Part shown: positions 21,291-34,071 of the stretch, piece by piece
How positions within the stretch are numbered: the first letter of the stretch is position 1
Layout of the letters: each line of letters opens with the position of its first letter
NCBI GenBank assembly: GCA_029876055.1
Contig: CM056875.1
Coordinates: forward strand, 4,427,001-4,491,000
Reading direction: 5' to 3'
Length of the DNA stretch: 64,000 nucleotides
Origin: Madurella fahalii
Lineage: Eukaryota; Ascomycota; Sordariomycetes; Sordariales
The notes under the pieces: model-generated
What the model was told of the DNA's origin: nothing
The model's database searches: none
The model's input: the letters and a program-made list of their open reading frames with translations, nothing else
Position numbers and translations under genes: made by a program

Positions 21291-24200
21291 CCGGGCTCAG
21301 CCCTCATGTCACCGGTTGCGACCAGCTTCCCATATCCAGCGCTCTCGAAGCATTGATGTTCGGAAGGTCCTCCAGTTAATTTGCCTCGGGCTGACTTCGC
21401 TGGCTTACCGGCGGCGAGATATTCCCTCTTCGTGCTCCGCGGACCGCGGTGCTCTCGCAACGGTAGATGGTGTGCTACCATCCCGGGGGTTCCCCCGGAT
21501 TTTCCCCTACGGGTTTTGTGCAACACCATGTCGGAAACAAGCTTCATCGGTATCCAGCTGGGCGGCCTGGTGTTGCACCAGGACCTAGCCACAGCTACCA
21601 GCCACGATGCTCGAGTCCTGCTGCTCGTATTGCTCCCTACTGAGCCGCGCCTGGACATGGCAAGGTCATTTTGTTGCATGGGTGTCGTGCGTCCAGCGTC
21701 CTGTCTGACGAGCCACCCCAAATCCAGCACGTGGTACTGTACTGGCTTACCCCGGGTTTCAAAACGCTGGCTGAGGCTGTGGCGCAAATTGCCGAGGACT
21801 GAAGCCGACGTGATATGGAATCTGTCAAGCCAAGGTGAGGCAGAGCTGTGGCTTGGCCCCCAATCCCGGCCCCCACGGGGCTTTGCGCCGTTCACCTCAG
21901 TCTTGAACCATGGCAGGCCGTGTTTCAACCCTGGACCCCCGGCAGCCCTGCCCTCTGCCCGTGCCGCAAAAAAAAAAAAAAAAAAAAAGAAAAAAGGAAA
22001 AAAGAGAAAGGAAGAGGAAGAGGGTCCCCGCAGCTCCACGTTCGGTCCCGGCTTGCCCTGAAGGCGGTGGTGACGGGTCCGCTCCTCCAACGGGACGGAG
22101 CCGGTTACTCATGCACAACACCGGCATATATCAATGATACCCTAGACCTATACTTGCCCCAGGCTTTTAGCAACGATAGCTGCGCAACGAGAACGCGGAC
22201 CCCACGGCGTGCTCGCTTCGGTGTCTGATTGTGACTGCCTAGCTAACAATAGGGGCGTCTGATTGCGGCCCATACTCCCAGCCATGGCGGTCTCGGTCAC
22301 AGGCATAGCCATAAGAGCTGGCATTATATGATACCCAACACCCGATGCCGACACATGATCACTACCCGGCGGCGTAGAATAGTAGAGGGCGACAAGGGGA
22401 ACGGCACGGGGACCCTCCATGGTCCACCCTCAGGTTTCCGCGGCTCGGGGCCCTTGAGGGGGTAGGCATCCTACGCTCCCTCAATAGCGCCAGACACCCT
22501 CCATCACGTACGAGCCGACAGCGAAACCCCCCTTGTAAACATAAGCTTGAAGGGCGTAAGCCACTCAGACGGGACGGCACGAGACGACGTGAGATCCTAA
22601 GTTATAGATGGCCCCGGCCAAAGGACCCGTCACGCCTAGTCTACCGGTATGCGCCTTGTCTGTGTAGCATCTCTGTGATCGGTAGCCAAGCGGCCGCTCA
22701 CGCTCGAGGATGGTATTAGCCAAGATGCTGAGGCGACATAGGGTGGTTTCCGACGGATACCAAATTCGACCCAATCAAACCCCGAATATACTACCTCAAA
22801 CAGACCCGGAACCGAGTAGAAACCCAATTTAAACACAATTATGTCTCGACTCAGGCGATCCTACAGCGACGCCGTCCTTCGATGTACGAATGTTATTCCG
22901 GGAAGCGGGAGGATGGATAGAGAGTGCGCCATCGGGTCCTTCCGGAGAAGCGCCACTTCGCCGAGAAAGCAGCATAACTGAACGCCTCACACAGACCACA
23001 TGCCCCCTCTGCTCATGTCGCCTCAGCAATGTTGTCCCCATGTCCTCCGTGCCGCGAGAGCGTTTAAGAGCCGACAAGCGCGGAGTGAGAGAACGTGGGG
23101 TTATCGGATCCTCCACTCCTTCGCTCCCCAAAACAAAACGAAAAAAAAAAAAAAAATGAAAAAGAAAAAGGGAAAAGAAAAGGAAAAAACCCCGTCTCTC
23201 GAAGTTGACTGCCTCATCTGACGTTTGGACTGAACTATCCTGTGTTCCACTTATATTCCTGCTAGACCCCCACCCCCAAATGAAGGCGGGAAGATGAATA
23301 CAGACAGAGGGTAAGTAGAGAGCGGGGGTTTCAAATCTAGCCACCGGGTTCTCTCCCGCGGCTTGGGAAGGATCCCGTCTTATTGCTAGGTTGGGTGCGT
23401 TTGTCACACGCCTCAACTTCTGAGGCTCACTATGCTCCGTCATCTAGACCCGATCCTCCCCACTGATGCACGGGGAACCAGAAGCCAAGACATGGGGAGG
23501 ACAGGAAAATGCTGGAGGGCGTTACGGTTCCTTCCCGTCTTTCCATTTGAAGGATTCATCTTTGCCTCATCGCACAACCTGTACTACTTCTCGCCTCACC
23601 GCCGTCGTGATTTCTCTATCTATAGCATTGCAGGGCAAGGTCGAAGGCAGAAGAGGAGGTTGGTTGGCCAGTTTCCCTCCCTCCAGAAGGATCCTCCCAC
23701 CGCTCGTCTCAGTTCTGCCCGCCTGCCTCGCCCGTCTTACCTCTTGGCCGCACCGTGTAAGCGAAGCGGGGATCACAAAACGAAACGGAAAACGCTGCAA
23801 GAACGCCGGGGCCGATCGCCGCAAGGGAAGAGAGAGAGAGAGGGAGAGAGAGGAGCAACCCTTGTTTGTGTGGCCCGATCGGAATCCAACAAGCCAGTGC
23901 CTTACCTTCTCGGTGAAGGGGCCAGAACTTCAAGGCGAGTTCCATGCCATCACCAACTTTGGTTCAAACCAGTCTGGCACTCTATTTGGTACTCGATCAC
24001 ATCAGCCCCACTGTCAGGTGCTTGTAAGGTATCTCCCCGTAGATGTACTTTGGATTACTTTCGTATCCTGGTACTCTATGTAGATGTATGTACATAGGGA
24101 GTGTGTTGCCAGAGGCCAAAAGAAAGACACTGCGGGCCGAAGAGGACCAGACCGGACCTTTCTTTTTTTTTTTGATGATACCACAGTGAAGGAGATAATC

Positions 24201-24397
24201 ACCATGAAACAACACCGATCCCTGCTCCCAGACGTCAGGACTCGTCATCTCTAGGAAAGCACTAGCCTTCGCATCATCTAGTAGGCAGGCAAAAGAAAAA
24301 ACAAAAAAAAAAAAAAAAAAAAAGCAACGCGAATGTATGATACCATCATGTAGTGTAGTAGTGTAAAGTGTATCGTAGTGCAAGAGTAACAGTGAAG

Positions 24398-24418
24398 CAG
24401 CAGCAGCAGCAGCAGCAG
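24398..24418 (+). repeat. (CAG)7 trinucleotide repeat
   Basis: Seven CAG units in non-coding DNA downstream of the minus-strand kinase gene, possibly within its 3' UTR (where it would read CTG). No coding frame is supported here. Confidence 0.9.
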
Positions 24419-24958
24419 CCGCCACATCTACACTTGAACCCAAACCACAGCGGTAGCAACTAATGATTTGTTTACCCGACCACGCCCCGTCCCAAATCAG
24501 CAAGACAAAGAGGACAGTGACTGATAGGACAGACAAGAACGACGCGCAATGCCATGCATACTACACAAAGGGGAAACCGACGAATAAAAAAAAAAAAGGA
24601 AAAAAAAAAGTGGTATCATCATCCATCCCATGAACCAGACCAGCGGCATCAGCGTCAGCGTTGGATCAACCCATCTCACAAGCATCGCACATAGCCATTG
24701 TTCAGCCCTTGCTCCATCTCTTGCCTACGCTTCGCCCAGATAAACCCCCTCCGGTGTTTCCAACTCCATCAGGCGGTAAGACTTGTTTGTGACGTGGCTC
24801 AGTGCCCTATTCCCAGCAACAGGGAAGTGTGGTTGTGATTTTCCCGCTGGAAGCCCCTCAGCCCGAGCCCAACCATTCGATTCCCCATTTTGTCCAACAG
24901 GCCCAGCATCCTCATATAGCGTCTGGATTGTCGATGACCGTCGCATAACCCGTTCCTC

Positions 24959-27900
24959 CTAAGCACGCCGGCTCATGGCAGCCGTGGCGCCCGCGGCAGC
25001 AAGATCTTGTTTCGCGGCCACACTACCCATGCCGCCCATGCCGCTCATGCCGCCGCTCACACTACGAAGCGACGCCCTGGGTAGGCTGCTGTTGCCGATA
25101 GAGCCCGACGTGTTGTGATTCCCTGCTGTAGTGGTGCCGGTGCTTGTGCGCTTGACGCCGGTAAGGTGACCTGCGGTGCTGGACGTGGTGTTAACGCCCG
25201 ATGTTCTACGAGAAGTGGAGTAGGTAACGCCGGGTTTTATGGCGCCAGAGTTGCTGTATCCCGATGCATCGCGAGAGCGGATCGACACGCCTGCTTTCAC
25301 AGCGGCGGGCGGCTCTGGGAGCGGTCTAGGCGCAGAGCTGAGGCTATTGACTCGTTTGCTGGGGGACGAATCGCGGGCCGCGGCGCGCGGGACGGGGACT
25401 GATGTTTTCTGGCCCGTGATGAACTCGTGCCGGATAGCTTCCTCGGGCTTCATGCGTCGGTCGGGGTCCCAGCGGAGGCAGCGGGCGATAAAATCCAAAA
25501 AGGCCTCGTCGTCGCATTTGAGGACCTGCTGCAGTGTCTTCGATGAAGGACGTCGGCGCCGGCCCTTTGATGAGACGGTGAGGCGGGGCTTGCCCATGCT
25601 GTCAAAGAATAGCTTCTTCCGTGTCGACTTCTCGATCAAGTGCTTCTCGGGTGGTCCAAATACTTCCATGATGCAGGCCAACTGCTCCATTTCGTTCTCG
25701 CCCGGGAAGATGGGCACGCCCGTGTAGAGTTCGGCAAGGATGCAGCCAAGCGACCACATGTCGATCGGCATACCATAAGTCATGCCGAGGATAACCTCCG
25801 GGGAGCGGTAAAACCTTGACTGGATGTATGTATAGACCTTTTCGTTTTCGAAGCAGCTGGAGCCAAAGTCGATGACCTTGATTTCCGAGTGGAGAGGGTG
25901 GCGTAGGAGGATATTTTCCGGCTTCAAGTCGCAATGGATGACCTTGTGCTGCTTCAGCAGATTGAGGGAGCTGAGCATCTGCTTGGTGAATCTGCGGATT
26001 AGCTTCAGTGAGAAGCCCCGGAACGCATTCGACTTGATGAATTCGTAGAGGTTCATGTCCAGAAGCTCGGTAGATATGCAGAGATGTCCGCGGAAGTAGA
26101 AGCTGTGAGTGAAATTGACCATGCTGAACTTGTTCTTTGGGTCCTGAACACCTTGTTAGTCTGGGACGGAGAGTGGAGGTTTTCTAGGTCGGGGTTTGTA
26201 CTCACCCATTCGCGGAGCTTTTGTAGGATGTTGACTTCGACAAGAGCTTGCTGATGGAACCGTTTCTTGTTGCGGATGATCTTGACGGCGACCAGAACGC
26301 CCGTCTTGTGGTCAATGCAGCGCACCACCTGCCCAAAGCTTCCTTTTCCGAGCACATCGATTATCTCGTACCGGTATGCGAGATGATCCCCGGGCACAAT
26401 CGTGTAGTCTCCCCGTTCATCGTCGTAGCCATGGTTGGGAGCATCTGACTGTACGTTGCCGACGACCTTGGCCGCATTCTGCGTGCCGCAAAAGTAGACG
26501 TCCTTATAGTCCATAATCTCCCCTCGCTCGTAGATGTTGAGCACAGCGATTCGGATGGCCTCCTGGGGGCTGACACGCTCCTTAGCAGTGGCACGCTTCC
26601 GGAGCGCGTCCAGTGTCCTGGCGGCCAGTTCGGTATCTTTTCGGCGGGAGCCGAGCTTTTTCATCTCCTCCTCGGCGATTAAGTCGTCCTTGTCGAGGTC
26701 CGTGGTCCAAGCGTCGTGATGCCGTAGGGTGATAGTGGACGTCTTAGGCTTCAGAATCTTTTGTACAACGGACGAACTGTACGGAACATGTGCTGCACGT
26801 TGCTCGGCAACTGTGTCGAGCGTCGTTTCCTTCACGATCGGGTCCTGGGCAATTTGGGCGTTTAGAATCGAAGTAGAGCTCTTCCGCCTTCTGGGATCCA
26901 AATACGTTCCAGTCCCGCCGGATTTCGCGGGCCCCGTAGGGCTCGAGGGTTTATTGTTGCTAATGCTGTTGAGTGTCGCGGAAGCTGGAAGCTTTGGCGG
27001 TGGCATTGAATCATGCTTGATGTTGTTCTGCTCACCCCGATCTCCCTGGTGCCGGCCGCCATTCTTAGAGGCACTTCGTTTCCAAGACAAACTCAACTTC
27101 CGTCTTAGAGATGTCATTGAAGAAGGGGTCGGGGGCTCTTCAGGACTGGAGTCTGGCGGTGGCGACTTCCCGCCGGCATGTCGGCCAGTAACCGGCTTGG
27201 GTGCTCTGGGCCCCGAGGGTTTGCTCGAGTTCGCCTGGGCGTCCGGGGCCGCGTCTAGCGGGACTGTAAAATCTCCCCCAGTCTTTGAGCGCTTCAAAAA
27301 CGCCGCTTCCACATGTCCTCCCTTGGGCACCGAGGAGCTTAGAAAAGGCGATGGGCCAGACCTCTGGTTTCCCCGTTTTGCGGCTGTGAATGAGTCTGAC
27401 GAGCTCGTCGGCTCCAGGACTGTTGCTGTTGGGCTCTCTTTTTTGAGCCGATATATTGACGTGCTACTTCTGAGATGCTGAACGTCCGTTCTCTCCTCGG
27501 GTCTCGTCCTCGTGAAAAATGAGCCCTTTGATGCTGTCATGGGTGTTGTGGGAGTCTTCGCAAGAAGTCTCGCTGGGGGTGGGGAGACATTTCTGTCTGA
27601 CAAACCCTGTTCCTGAAGCGCAGCGATTTTAGCGGCCGTGGGCGTGCTCAACGGGCCTAGGGTGATTGGCGGTAGCCTCAACGGTTGCAACATCTTTTTG
27701 GACGGCGCTGCGGCGGCCTTCCTTTCCATATCCAGCTTGGAGGTATGGACCGACTTGCGTTGACTTGGCCTCCGTTGAAGCTTGGCGGGTGGCACTTCAC
27801 TCGAATGCCCCCCTGACACACTCCCGGTTGAGTTGCTATGGATACTGCTGGCGTCAAATTGCAGGTTCGATTTTCTCTTGTCCAAAAAGGCCGCCTCAGC

Positions 27901-29199
27901 GAGCGAGTCTTTGGGTGATTCATACGCCTTTGGTATTGCCGGGACAGGGGGGACGTCCTCGACATCCTCGTGGCTGACCGAGTTATGCAGGGTCAAGGCC
28001 TTCGGCGCGGGCAGCCGGGAGCTAGCGCCCTGCGGGTTACGTTGCTGAATTGACCCAGTCGATGTACGTACTGTTGTGCTGAAGCTGCCGTTCGAGTTCA
28101 CGGAAAGACCCGAGCTATACGACTTTCTGTTCAGATCAGGCGTCGTCCGCGAGGACGAGGGGGTCGATATCTTGCGCGGCAGCATAGAAGGAGAACGAGA
28201 CGAGGAGCGGGCATCAGCTGACAACGGCGGCGGGTTCGGCAAACTTTGAGCAGCGCCTGGAGCGTGATGCATCGCAGATAGGCGCTTCATCCGCCTCGTG
28301 TCGGTTGGGCTAATGGTTCTCGCGCCGAGGCCGGTAGCATGCGAGGCAAGGAGCACCCCAGGCATCACCGACACGCGCTTCGCCGACCCCGGATTCGAGC
28401 CCTTCGCAGTAGCCCTGGGAGACCGGGGCATTGCCATGGATATGTGACTGGAATCGGCAGTTAACGTGCTCGCGTCCGGAGTGAGCAGCGCTTGACTCGC
28501 TCTCGGCGGCGGCTGCACGGATTTTGCCTTTGAGTTCCGCGAGCTGGCGAGCGCCCGCGCCATATCCATCATAGGACGAGACCCGCCATCGACGGACGAA
28601 CGTGTGGCCTCTAGTCCATTCCTATCCGTCAAGGAAACCATGCTTGGCCTTCGCTTCCGAGGCTCATACTCCCCTCCAAGCACGACATCGCCAGTCGATT
28701 TCCTAGGCGGTTTGGCCATGTTTGAGTTGGAGACCGGAGGGTAGTGGTTCTGGCGACGCGAGCGCATGGCTGCTGGGGCGGTGGGGGCATTGGGGACCCC
28801 GGGGTTAGTGGGCGCCGTCGATGCCGTGCTCGGCTGTCTACTCGACGTGCTCGGTCTTCTCAAAATCGAGCCCGTCCGCGAGCGTGTCACGGGCGGTTGT
28901 TGAACGGGAGCATGGTTTCCCGCGCCATGCCGCGTCATATCGGGGCGCTCCACCATGTTGTTATTGTTGTTGTCGGCTGCCACACCGCGATCCGCCAGGA
29001 TAGCCCCCTGTCCAGTCGGTGACGGGAACTGGGTCAGCTTGAAATCCGTCGACGCTAACTCGAGGCTGCTCTGTAGATCGTCAAAGCTAACCGAGGGCAG
29101 AAAGTCGAACGACGTGGTGTCGGCTACGTCGTCGGGCAGACCACTTCTTCCGCCAAAGGAGAAGAGAGAGTGATTGTTGGAGGACGAGGCGCTGAGCAT
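24959..29199 (-). CDS. DYRK-family protein kinase (Pom1-like), long disordered N-terminus
   Basis: Exons 29199-26206 and 26143-24959 give 1392 aa; the intron 26205-26144 has donor GTGAGT and acceptor TTCAG. Residues 1-900 are Ser/Pro/Arg-rich and probably disordered. The kinase domain (about 945-1242) is complete: GKGSFGQVV loop, VAVKII lysine, HCDLKPEN catalytic loop, DFGSS, and YTYIQSRFYRSPE, whose YxY is the DYRK activation-loop tyrosine motif. The C-terminus is Gly/Met-rich and ends AAMSRRA. S. pombe Pom1 is the best-known relative and acts in cell polarity and mitotic-entry timing; equivalence is inferred. The start is uncertain: frame stays open to 29367, but without another ATG. An acceptor-like TTTTCCAATTCAG precedes 29263 and a GTGAGT donor lies at 29613, so a leader intron (29264-29613) is likely and the protein could begin upstream of 29199. 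After the TAG another 77 in-frame codons are open. Confidence 0.9.
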
Positions 29200-29544
29200 T
29201 GGGGCGTCGGTGGTGGGCCGGCGGATGGAGCCGATCTTGGTGGGACTGGCATTCAGCGGTCTCCTGAATTGGAAAATAAAACCAAGGTTAGCCAACTCGT
29301 CGCACAGGAGCGGCAGGCAGGGCTCTCGCCCACAGGGAGCAGTGATGGCGGGACTAGGGCCGGGCAATTGGGCGACAACCTGGTGGGTGACTGGTGTTCC
29401 CGTCTGGGGCCAGCGGGGACGCGACGCTCGCCGTGCATAGGGTAGGGCGCGCCGCGAAGACGGTCGTAGAGACGGGGGCAGGTCTCAATGAGCAAGAGTC
29501 GGTGACCACGGCGATGCGACGGGGAATGGCCCAGGCGGTGGGCT

Positions 29545-29597
<53 letters not shown>

Positions 29598-32367
29598 GGA
29601 TTCACAAACTCACCGCGCAGATTCGGACCCCCGAATCACGAAGCGGCGCTGTGTCCAGGCTCAGTCCGGTCAGGGAGCTGAGAGCAGTCGGAAGGCTACC
29701 TCATTCCGATATCGCGATGCAGCAATCAAGTGTGTCCAAGACACGGTTCCGGTGGAGAGCGAGAGCGAGAGAAAGAGAGCCGGTGCTGGGCCCTGGATGG
29801 CTTGCGCTACTGGTTGTCGGGTCGCCGGCAAGCCGTGGGCGGTGGTGCAGGGACACAAGGCAGGCTTGTTTCGCTGGGCTGGCTCGGTGTTTTGGTGGCA
29901 GGCGGGCAGCCCCGGTGGGCGTAGGTGTGGGTCGGTCCAGGGATGCTACAACTCACGGCGGTACGCGACAGGAGGAAGCTCGACAGGTTTTTTTTTTTTT
30001 TTAACACCCTCTTCACTGGGCAACAGGCCTACCCCAGGCGTTGCCGGCACATACGTTGCGTTCAGGGGACCCAATGCCTTGTGGGGACGAGAAAGGGGGC
30101 ATCGCCCAATGATTAAAACCTCCGCCGTATCTTCGATTCTTGCTCACAACAAAACACAGCACACCGTCAAATCCCCGGGGGGGGCCTCCTGGGCTTAGAT
30201 CGAGGCCGAAAAGTTCCACCTCGAGTTCCTGCCCAGTCGGGTCTCTCTGCATCACGAGATTCCGGGGCGGCGCAGCTAAGATTCTGTACACATTCCCAGG
30301 TACCCTCCCGAGCTACTGCACCTCCAGCAGCAGGGAGTTCCATCTTCGGAAGTGCACGCCAACACATCAAGACGGATGACCTGAGAACTAGCACCCGCAG
30401 GCCACGCAGCTATGCCATTGTCCTCTGACGCAACTTCGGGCCGGCATTTGGCATGCAATGGCTGTGCCTCCGTCCATTCACAGACGAGCTGGACGGCGAG
30501 CTGACGCTCCGGCGCCCGCTGTTTCCCAGGCACCTCGTCAGAGGGGCGTCCCTGTTTCCAACGCGAATTGACCACAAGCAGCACAGCGCTCTCCACGCTC
30601 CTCCCCATTGCTGGATCTGGAAACCATCGCTGGCATCGGTGCCCCTGGTGGCGGAAGCAAATCAGAACCGCCAGGTGCCTTGATCCGAATCGCGCGGTGT
30701 CCAATCCACATTGGGTCAAGTCGCCAATGTTATTGTTTGCTTAAGTGGCCCTATTAAGGCGGGCTTGGTTTGGAGATCCGCCTCGGCAACCCGCCCTTTG
30801 AGACTATGCGGAAACGATCCGAGTCGGTACGAAATCATGGATATCTTAAATCTGAGACGCCCCGTTGGGATTTTCTTGAACTAATAACGGGTTCATTCCA
30901 AATTACCGCGTCAGCCGTGCGAGGCAGTCGTCGCGGTAATCAAAACCCACAGGTGATCGTAGTCGCCTTTCCACTTCAGGCGGTCCGTCGCGCATTGATG
31001 GTCGACGGACAGGACAGTCGCATACCAATTTCCCGAGCCTGTCGTGACCTCCGATCTCTCATGTCGGGAGCCGTGGGAGCGTGGGAGCAGTCGATTACAG
31101 ACTCCTTTCCGTTGCAGGACTGGCAATTTCCAGGACATCTTAGCAGACCACCATGATGATTAACGGCCGAGTGCGGGAAAGTTTTACCCCTTGCTAATGT
31201 ACTGTGCCACCGAGCACATCGATGAGATCCTAACAAGCTAGTGAATCACACGTCTTTTGGAGAACTGCTTTTAATTACAGAAAAGACCTGCCCAAAAGAG
31301 TAGTCGAAATCATCCTCGGACTAAGGCGAGTCCCTAACGATAATATCTTGGAAACCATAGGTGCCGCCTAATCATTGGATACGTATAGTAGTGCCTCAGG
31401 TGCCCTGCTTTTATCGAAGCGGTGATAGTTATTGAACAGTACAAAGCAGCTAAGTGTCAAGGCCAGATTCTGGACCGCGGGGCACACGGCCCAGCCACTG
31501 CATGGAGCAGGAAGGTCGCTGCAAGGTCCCGTGGTGATGGTAGAGTAGGGTGGGGTGGCCATGTTCCCAAAACTTGGAATCCAGCGATCTGGAACGAAAC
31601 ATTGTTTGCATGGCGCTGGCGTATCCAAACTAGCACATGCTCCCCGTACATACCCTTTGCACATCTCTCTTACCTTAATATCTACCCAACCTCACGGCTA
31701 GAGAGTCTTTCCGGTCCGTAGGAAACATCTCACAAGGATGCCGTGCTCCTACCTTACGACGCCTAACAACTGCATAACCTGGAACGAGACGAATGACGGA
31801 ATGAGAAAGTTGAAGACTTGAGAGGGAAGGGAAAGCAGAAATAGGCAAGGGCGGAATGCGCGAAATGGAAACGAGAAAAGAGAAGACAAGAAACCGAATA
31901 AAAAGAAAGAGGAAGAGGAAGTGAAAAGGGAAAAGGACGGGAAGGATAAGATCAAAGGGAGAGCGGAATTATATGAAACTTTTGGGCATGATGACCATTC
32001 ATGGAAGGGTTGCTTGGGAGGCCCTGAGTGGCGCTGTCTCGCCCCACCTCCTTTCACATGTGAGGCTGGCTGTTGCTGCAACCTGCTGTCGTCACCCAAC
32101 ATATCCTCGACATCCCACCCGTGGCTTTTTAACGTTAGACTCCGGATAACAAAGTGCAATTACGCAGGCCACGCGGGCCCCGGGATAGGATCAGCATCTT
32201 TCGCACCGGGAACATCATCAGCATCTCGCTGCGGATAACCACGACCACACGGCCAGATCGGCCAGATCGGGCCGGTGGTACCCGGAGTGAGCCAGGGATG
32301 CTCACGCGCCCTGCCGCGGCACAGAATCACCACTACATCAGACCCTCTGCGTTGCCAGCACGCTGCA
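29200..32367. other. Divergent intergenic region between kinase and peroxin genes
   Basis: About 3.2 kb. The left part (to about 29613) probably contains the kinase leader and a leader intron with a (GTC)n repeat. A T run lies at 29990-30002. One minus-strand frame near 30013-30291 has somewhat coding-like codons but no ATG-anchored family match. From 30300 to 32367 I see no gene; purine-rich tracts occur near 31800-31960. Confidence 0.5.
29545..29597 (+). repeat. (GTC)17 trinucleotide repeat
   Basis: About 17 uninterrupted GTC units (GAC on the minus strand). They lie inside the candidate leader intron of the DYRK kinase gene, 16 nt from its proposed donor. Poly-Arg or poly-Asp readings across it are artefacts. 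Confidence 0.95.
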
Positions 32368-34071
32368 ATGGACGAGTTTACGTCTGATATCCTTGACGCC
32401 ATCGACGAGGGGACGCTCCCGGAAGCCGATGACCGCGACGATGGCGCCCAACAGGATCTTGGCACCGATTCGGCCAAGAAGGCCAGGCGGTTACGCAATG
32501 GCATCTTCCGTGCCGCCAGCCTTCAAGATAAACTTCTAGAAAAGTAAAAATCTTGACCTTCCTGGCACTGCTGAAGTCCACGGGTGCTGAGACTCCCTCG
32601 CAGGCTCCTCTCCCAAGTAATACCAGCCGATGATGGCCATGGCCAGGTGCCAGACCTCACGGCCGACGACATGCCCACCTACACCGAGCGGCCTGGCTTC
32701 TCCGTGGCCCTCATGTCCAACAATTTCAGGAGATTCAACGCCCGCATCGGCGTCGTCTTCAAGTTCCAGGCCCGTGTGTTCCGTCTGCTGTCATGGCGAC
32801 GGCCAACCCACACGCTCTCATTCCTAGCCGTCTACACCTTTGTCTGCCTCGATCCCTACCTCCTCCTCGCCCTGCCGCTCGCCATCGCCCTCTTCGGGAT
32901 TCTGGTACCCTCCTTCATCGCACGGCATCCGGCTCCATCCTCGGACTCTGACCGCGTCCGCAACCTGGGCTACTCCCCGCGGGGCCCACCCCTCGCCCCA
33001 GCCCGGACCGTCAAGCCGGCCAAGGAGCTCTCGCGTGACTTCTTCCGCAACATGGGCGACCTGCAAAACGTCATGGAAGACTTTAGCGTCGCCCACGACA
33101 AGGTCGTCACTCTAGTCCTCCCCAAAACTAACTTCTCGGACGAGGCGCTCTCCTCGGCCCTCTTCGCCCTCCTCTTTGCCGCCTGCGTCGTCATGATGAT
33201 CGCAGGGCATCTCCTCCCGCTGCGCTTCCTCGTGCTCGTCGGCGGCTGGGCAGCCATCTGGTCCGGCCATCCCACCGTCGCGCGCTGGATCAACCAGGCC
33301 AAGCGCCAGTACACGGAAGAGAAGACCGACGAGCCCGACCCCACGAACAACGGCATCAGCATCAGCATCAGCAGCAACAACAACAACAACAACAACGGCA
33401 ACAGCAGCAGCAACAACCACCCCAACCACCAGCAACAGCAGCAACAACAACAGCAACAACAAACCCAGAAGCCGAAAAGACAGCTCTGGGACCCCACAGC
33501 CGCCTTCGACGCCTGGGTCCGGTCCGACATCCTCCTCGACGACGCCCCAGAAACCCGCGAAGTCGAAATCTTTGAGCTGCAGCGCCTGGGCACGACGTCG
33601 GGCGAGTGGGAGGCGTGGCTGTTTAGCCCGTCGCCGTACGACCCGCTCTCGGCGCCGCGCCTGGCCGGCGAGCGGCCGCGCGGCACCCGCTTCTTCGAGG
33701 ACGTGCTGCCCCCGGACGGGTGGGAGTGGTCCGAGAAGAAGTGGGCGCTGGACCTCTGGAGCCGCGAGTGGGTCGAGGAGCGCATCATCACGGGCGTCGA
33801 GGTCGAGACGGAAGGGGAGAGGTGGGTGTATGACATGTGGAATGCCGGTGGGGATGGCAATGGGAATGGAAACGGAAATGGAAATGAAACCGGGGATGGG
33901 GGTTCGGTTTCGCCGGTAAGGAGTGGTACTACTAGTAGCGGTAGGACGCTTGCGCCGGGAGTGAGTTGGGAGGAGGGAGAGGAAGGCATGGGGAGGCGGG
34001 GGGAGTGGAGGCGGAGGAGGTGGGTGAGGATGGTGAAGAGGAAGAAGGTTGGCTCGTCGTCGGCGTCGTGA
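32368..34071 (+). CDS. Peroxisomal membrane peroxin, Pex24/Pex28/Pex29 type with DysF domain
   Basis: Exons 32368-32543 and 32604-34071 give 547 aa; the donor is GTAAAA and the acceptor CTCGCAG, joining LQDKLLEK to LLSQVIP in phase. The N-terminus MDEFTSDILDAIDEG is acidic. Two hydrophobic regions follow: FLAVYTFVCLDPYLLLALPL to FGILVPSFIA (about 145-180) and LSSALFALLFAACVVMMIAG to LLPLRFLVLVGGWAAIW (about 248-287). After an Asn/Gln-rich insert (about 320-355) comes the DysF-like part: EVEIFELQRLG, EWEAWLFSPSPYDPLS, PRGTRFFEDVLPPDGWEW, KKWALDLWSREWVEE and GERWVYDMW. Yeast Pex28/29 and Yarrowia Pex24 regulate peroxisome number and size and ER-peroxisome contacts. The tail (SPVRSG...RRWVRMVKRKKVGSS) is basic. 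It converges with the GGPP synthase gene. Confidence 0.88.

Larger units (their letters stand above)
16780..24958. other. 8-kb gene-poor region rich in microsatellites
   Basis: I found no coding region I can defend on either strand. Frames of 150-300 codons exist (for example 21179-22090 minus and 21381-22061 plus) but pass through poly-Lys/poly-Phe, Thr-His or Arg-Glu runs made by microsatellites and show no domain. The region holds A/T homopolymers (about 17748-17782, 21967-21986, 23141-23155, 24301-24322, 24584-24610), a composite CA/CT microsatellite (21180-21290), a GA run (23828-23854), CAG repeats (24398-24418) and three TACTGTAC palindromes. The last few hundred bases are probably the 3' UTR of the DYRK kinase gene. 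No clear transposon remnant, terminal repeat or strongly AT-rich mutated tract was seen by eye. Confidence 0.5.

Noticed and set aside
21179..22090. 303-codon minus-strand open frame and an overlapping 226-codon plus-strand frame
   Set aside because: Both run through poly(A), CA/CT or CG repeats (poly-Phe/Lys, Cys-Val, Arg-Glu runs), have no domain, and overlap each other.
29200..29367. N-terminal extension of the DYRK kinase frame
   Set aside because: Its first codon is TTG and there is no in-frame ATG before 29199; an intron acceptor-like TTTTCCAATTCAG lies inside it.
30013..30291. Minus-strand frame with coding-like codons
   Set aside because: Starts at GTG; from the internal ATG it has no recognisable domain. 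It could be a kinase leader exon, but no consistent splice into the kinase frame was found.
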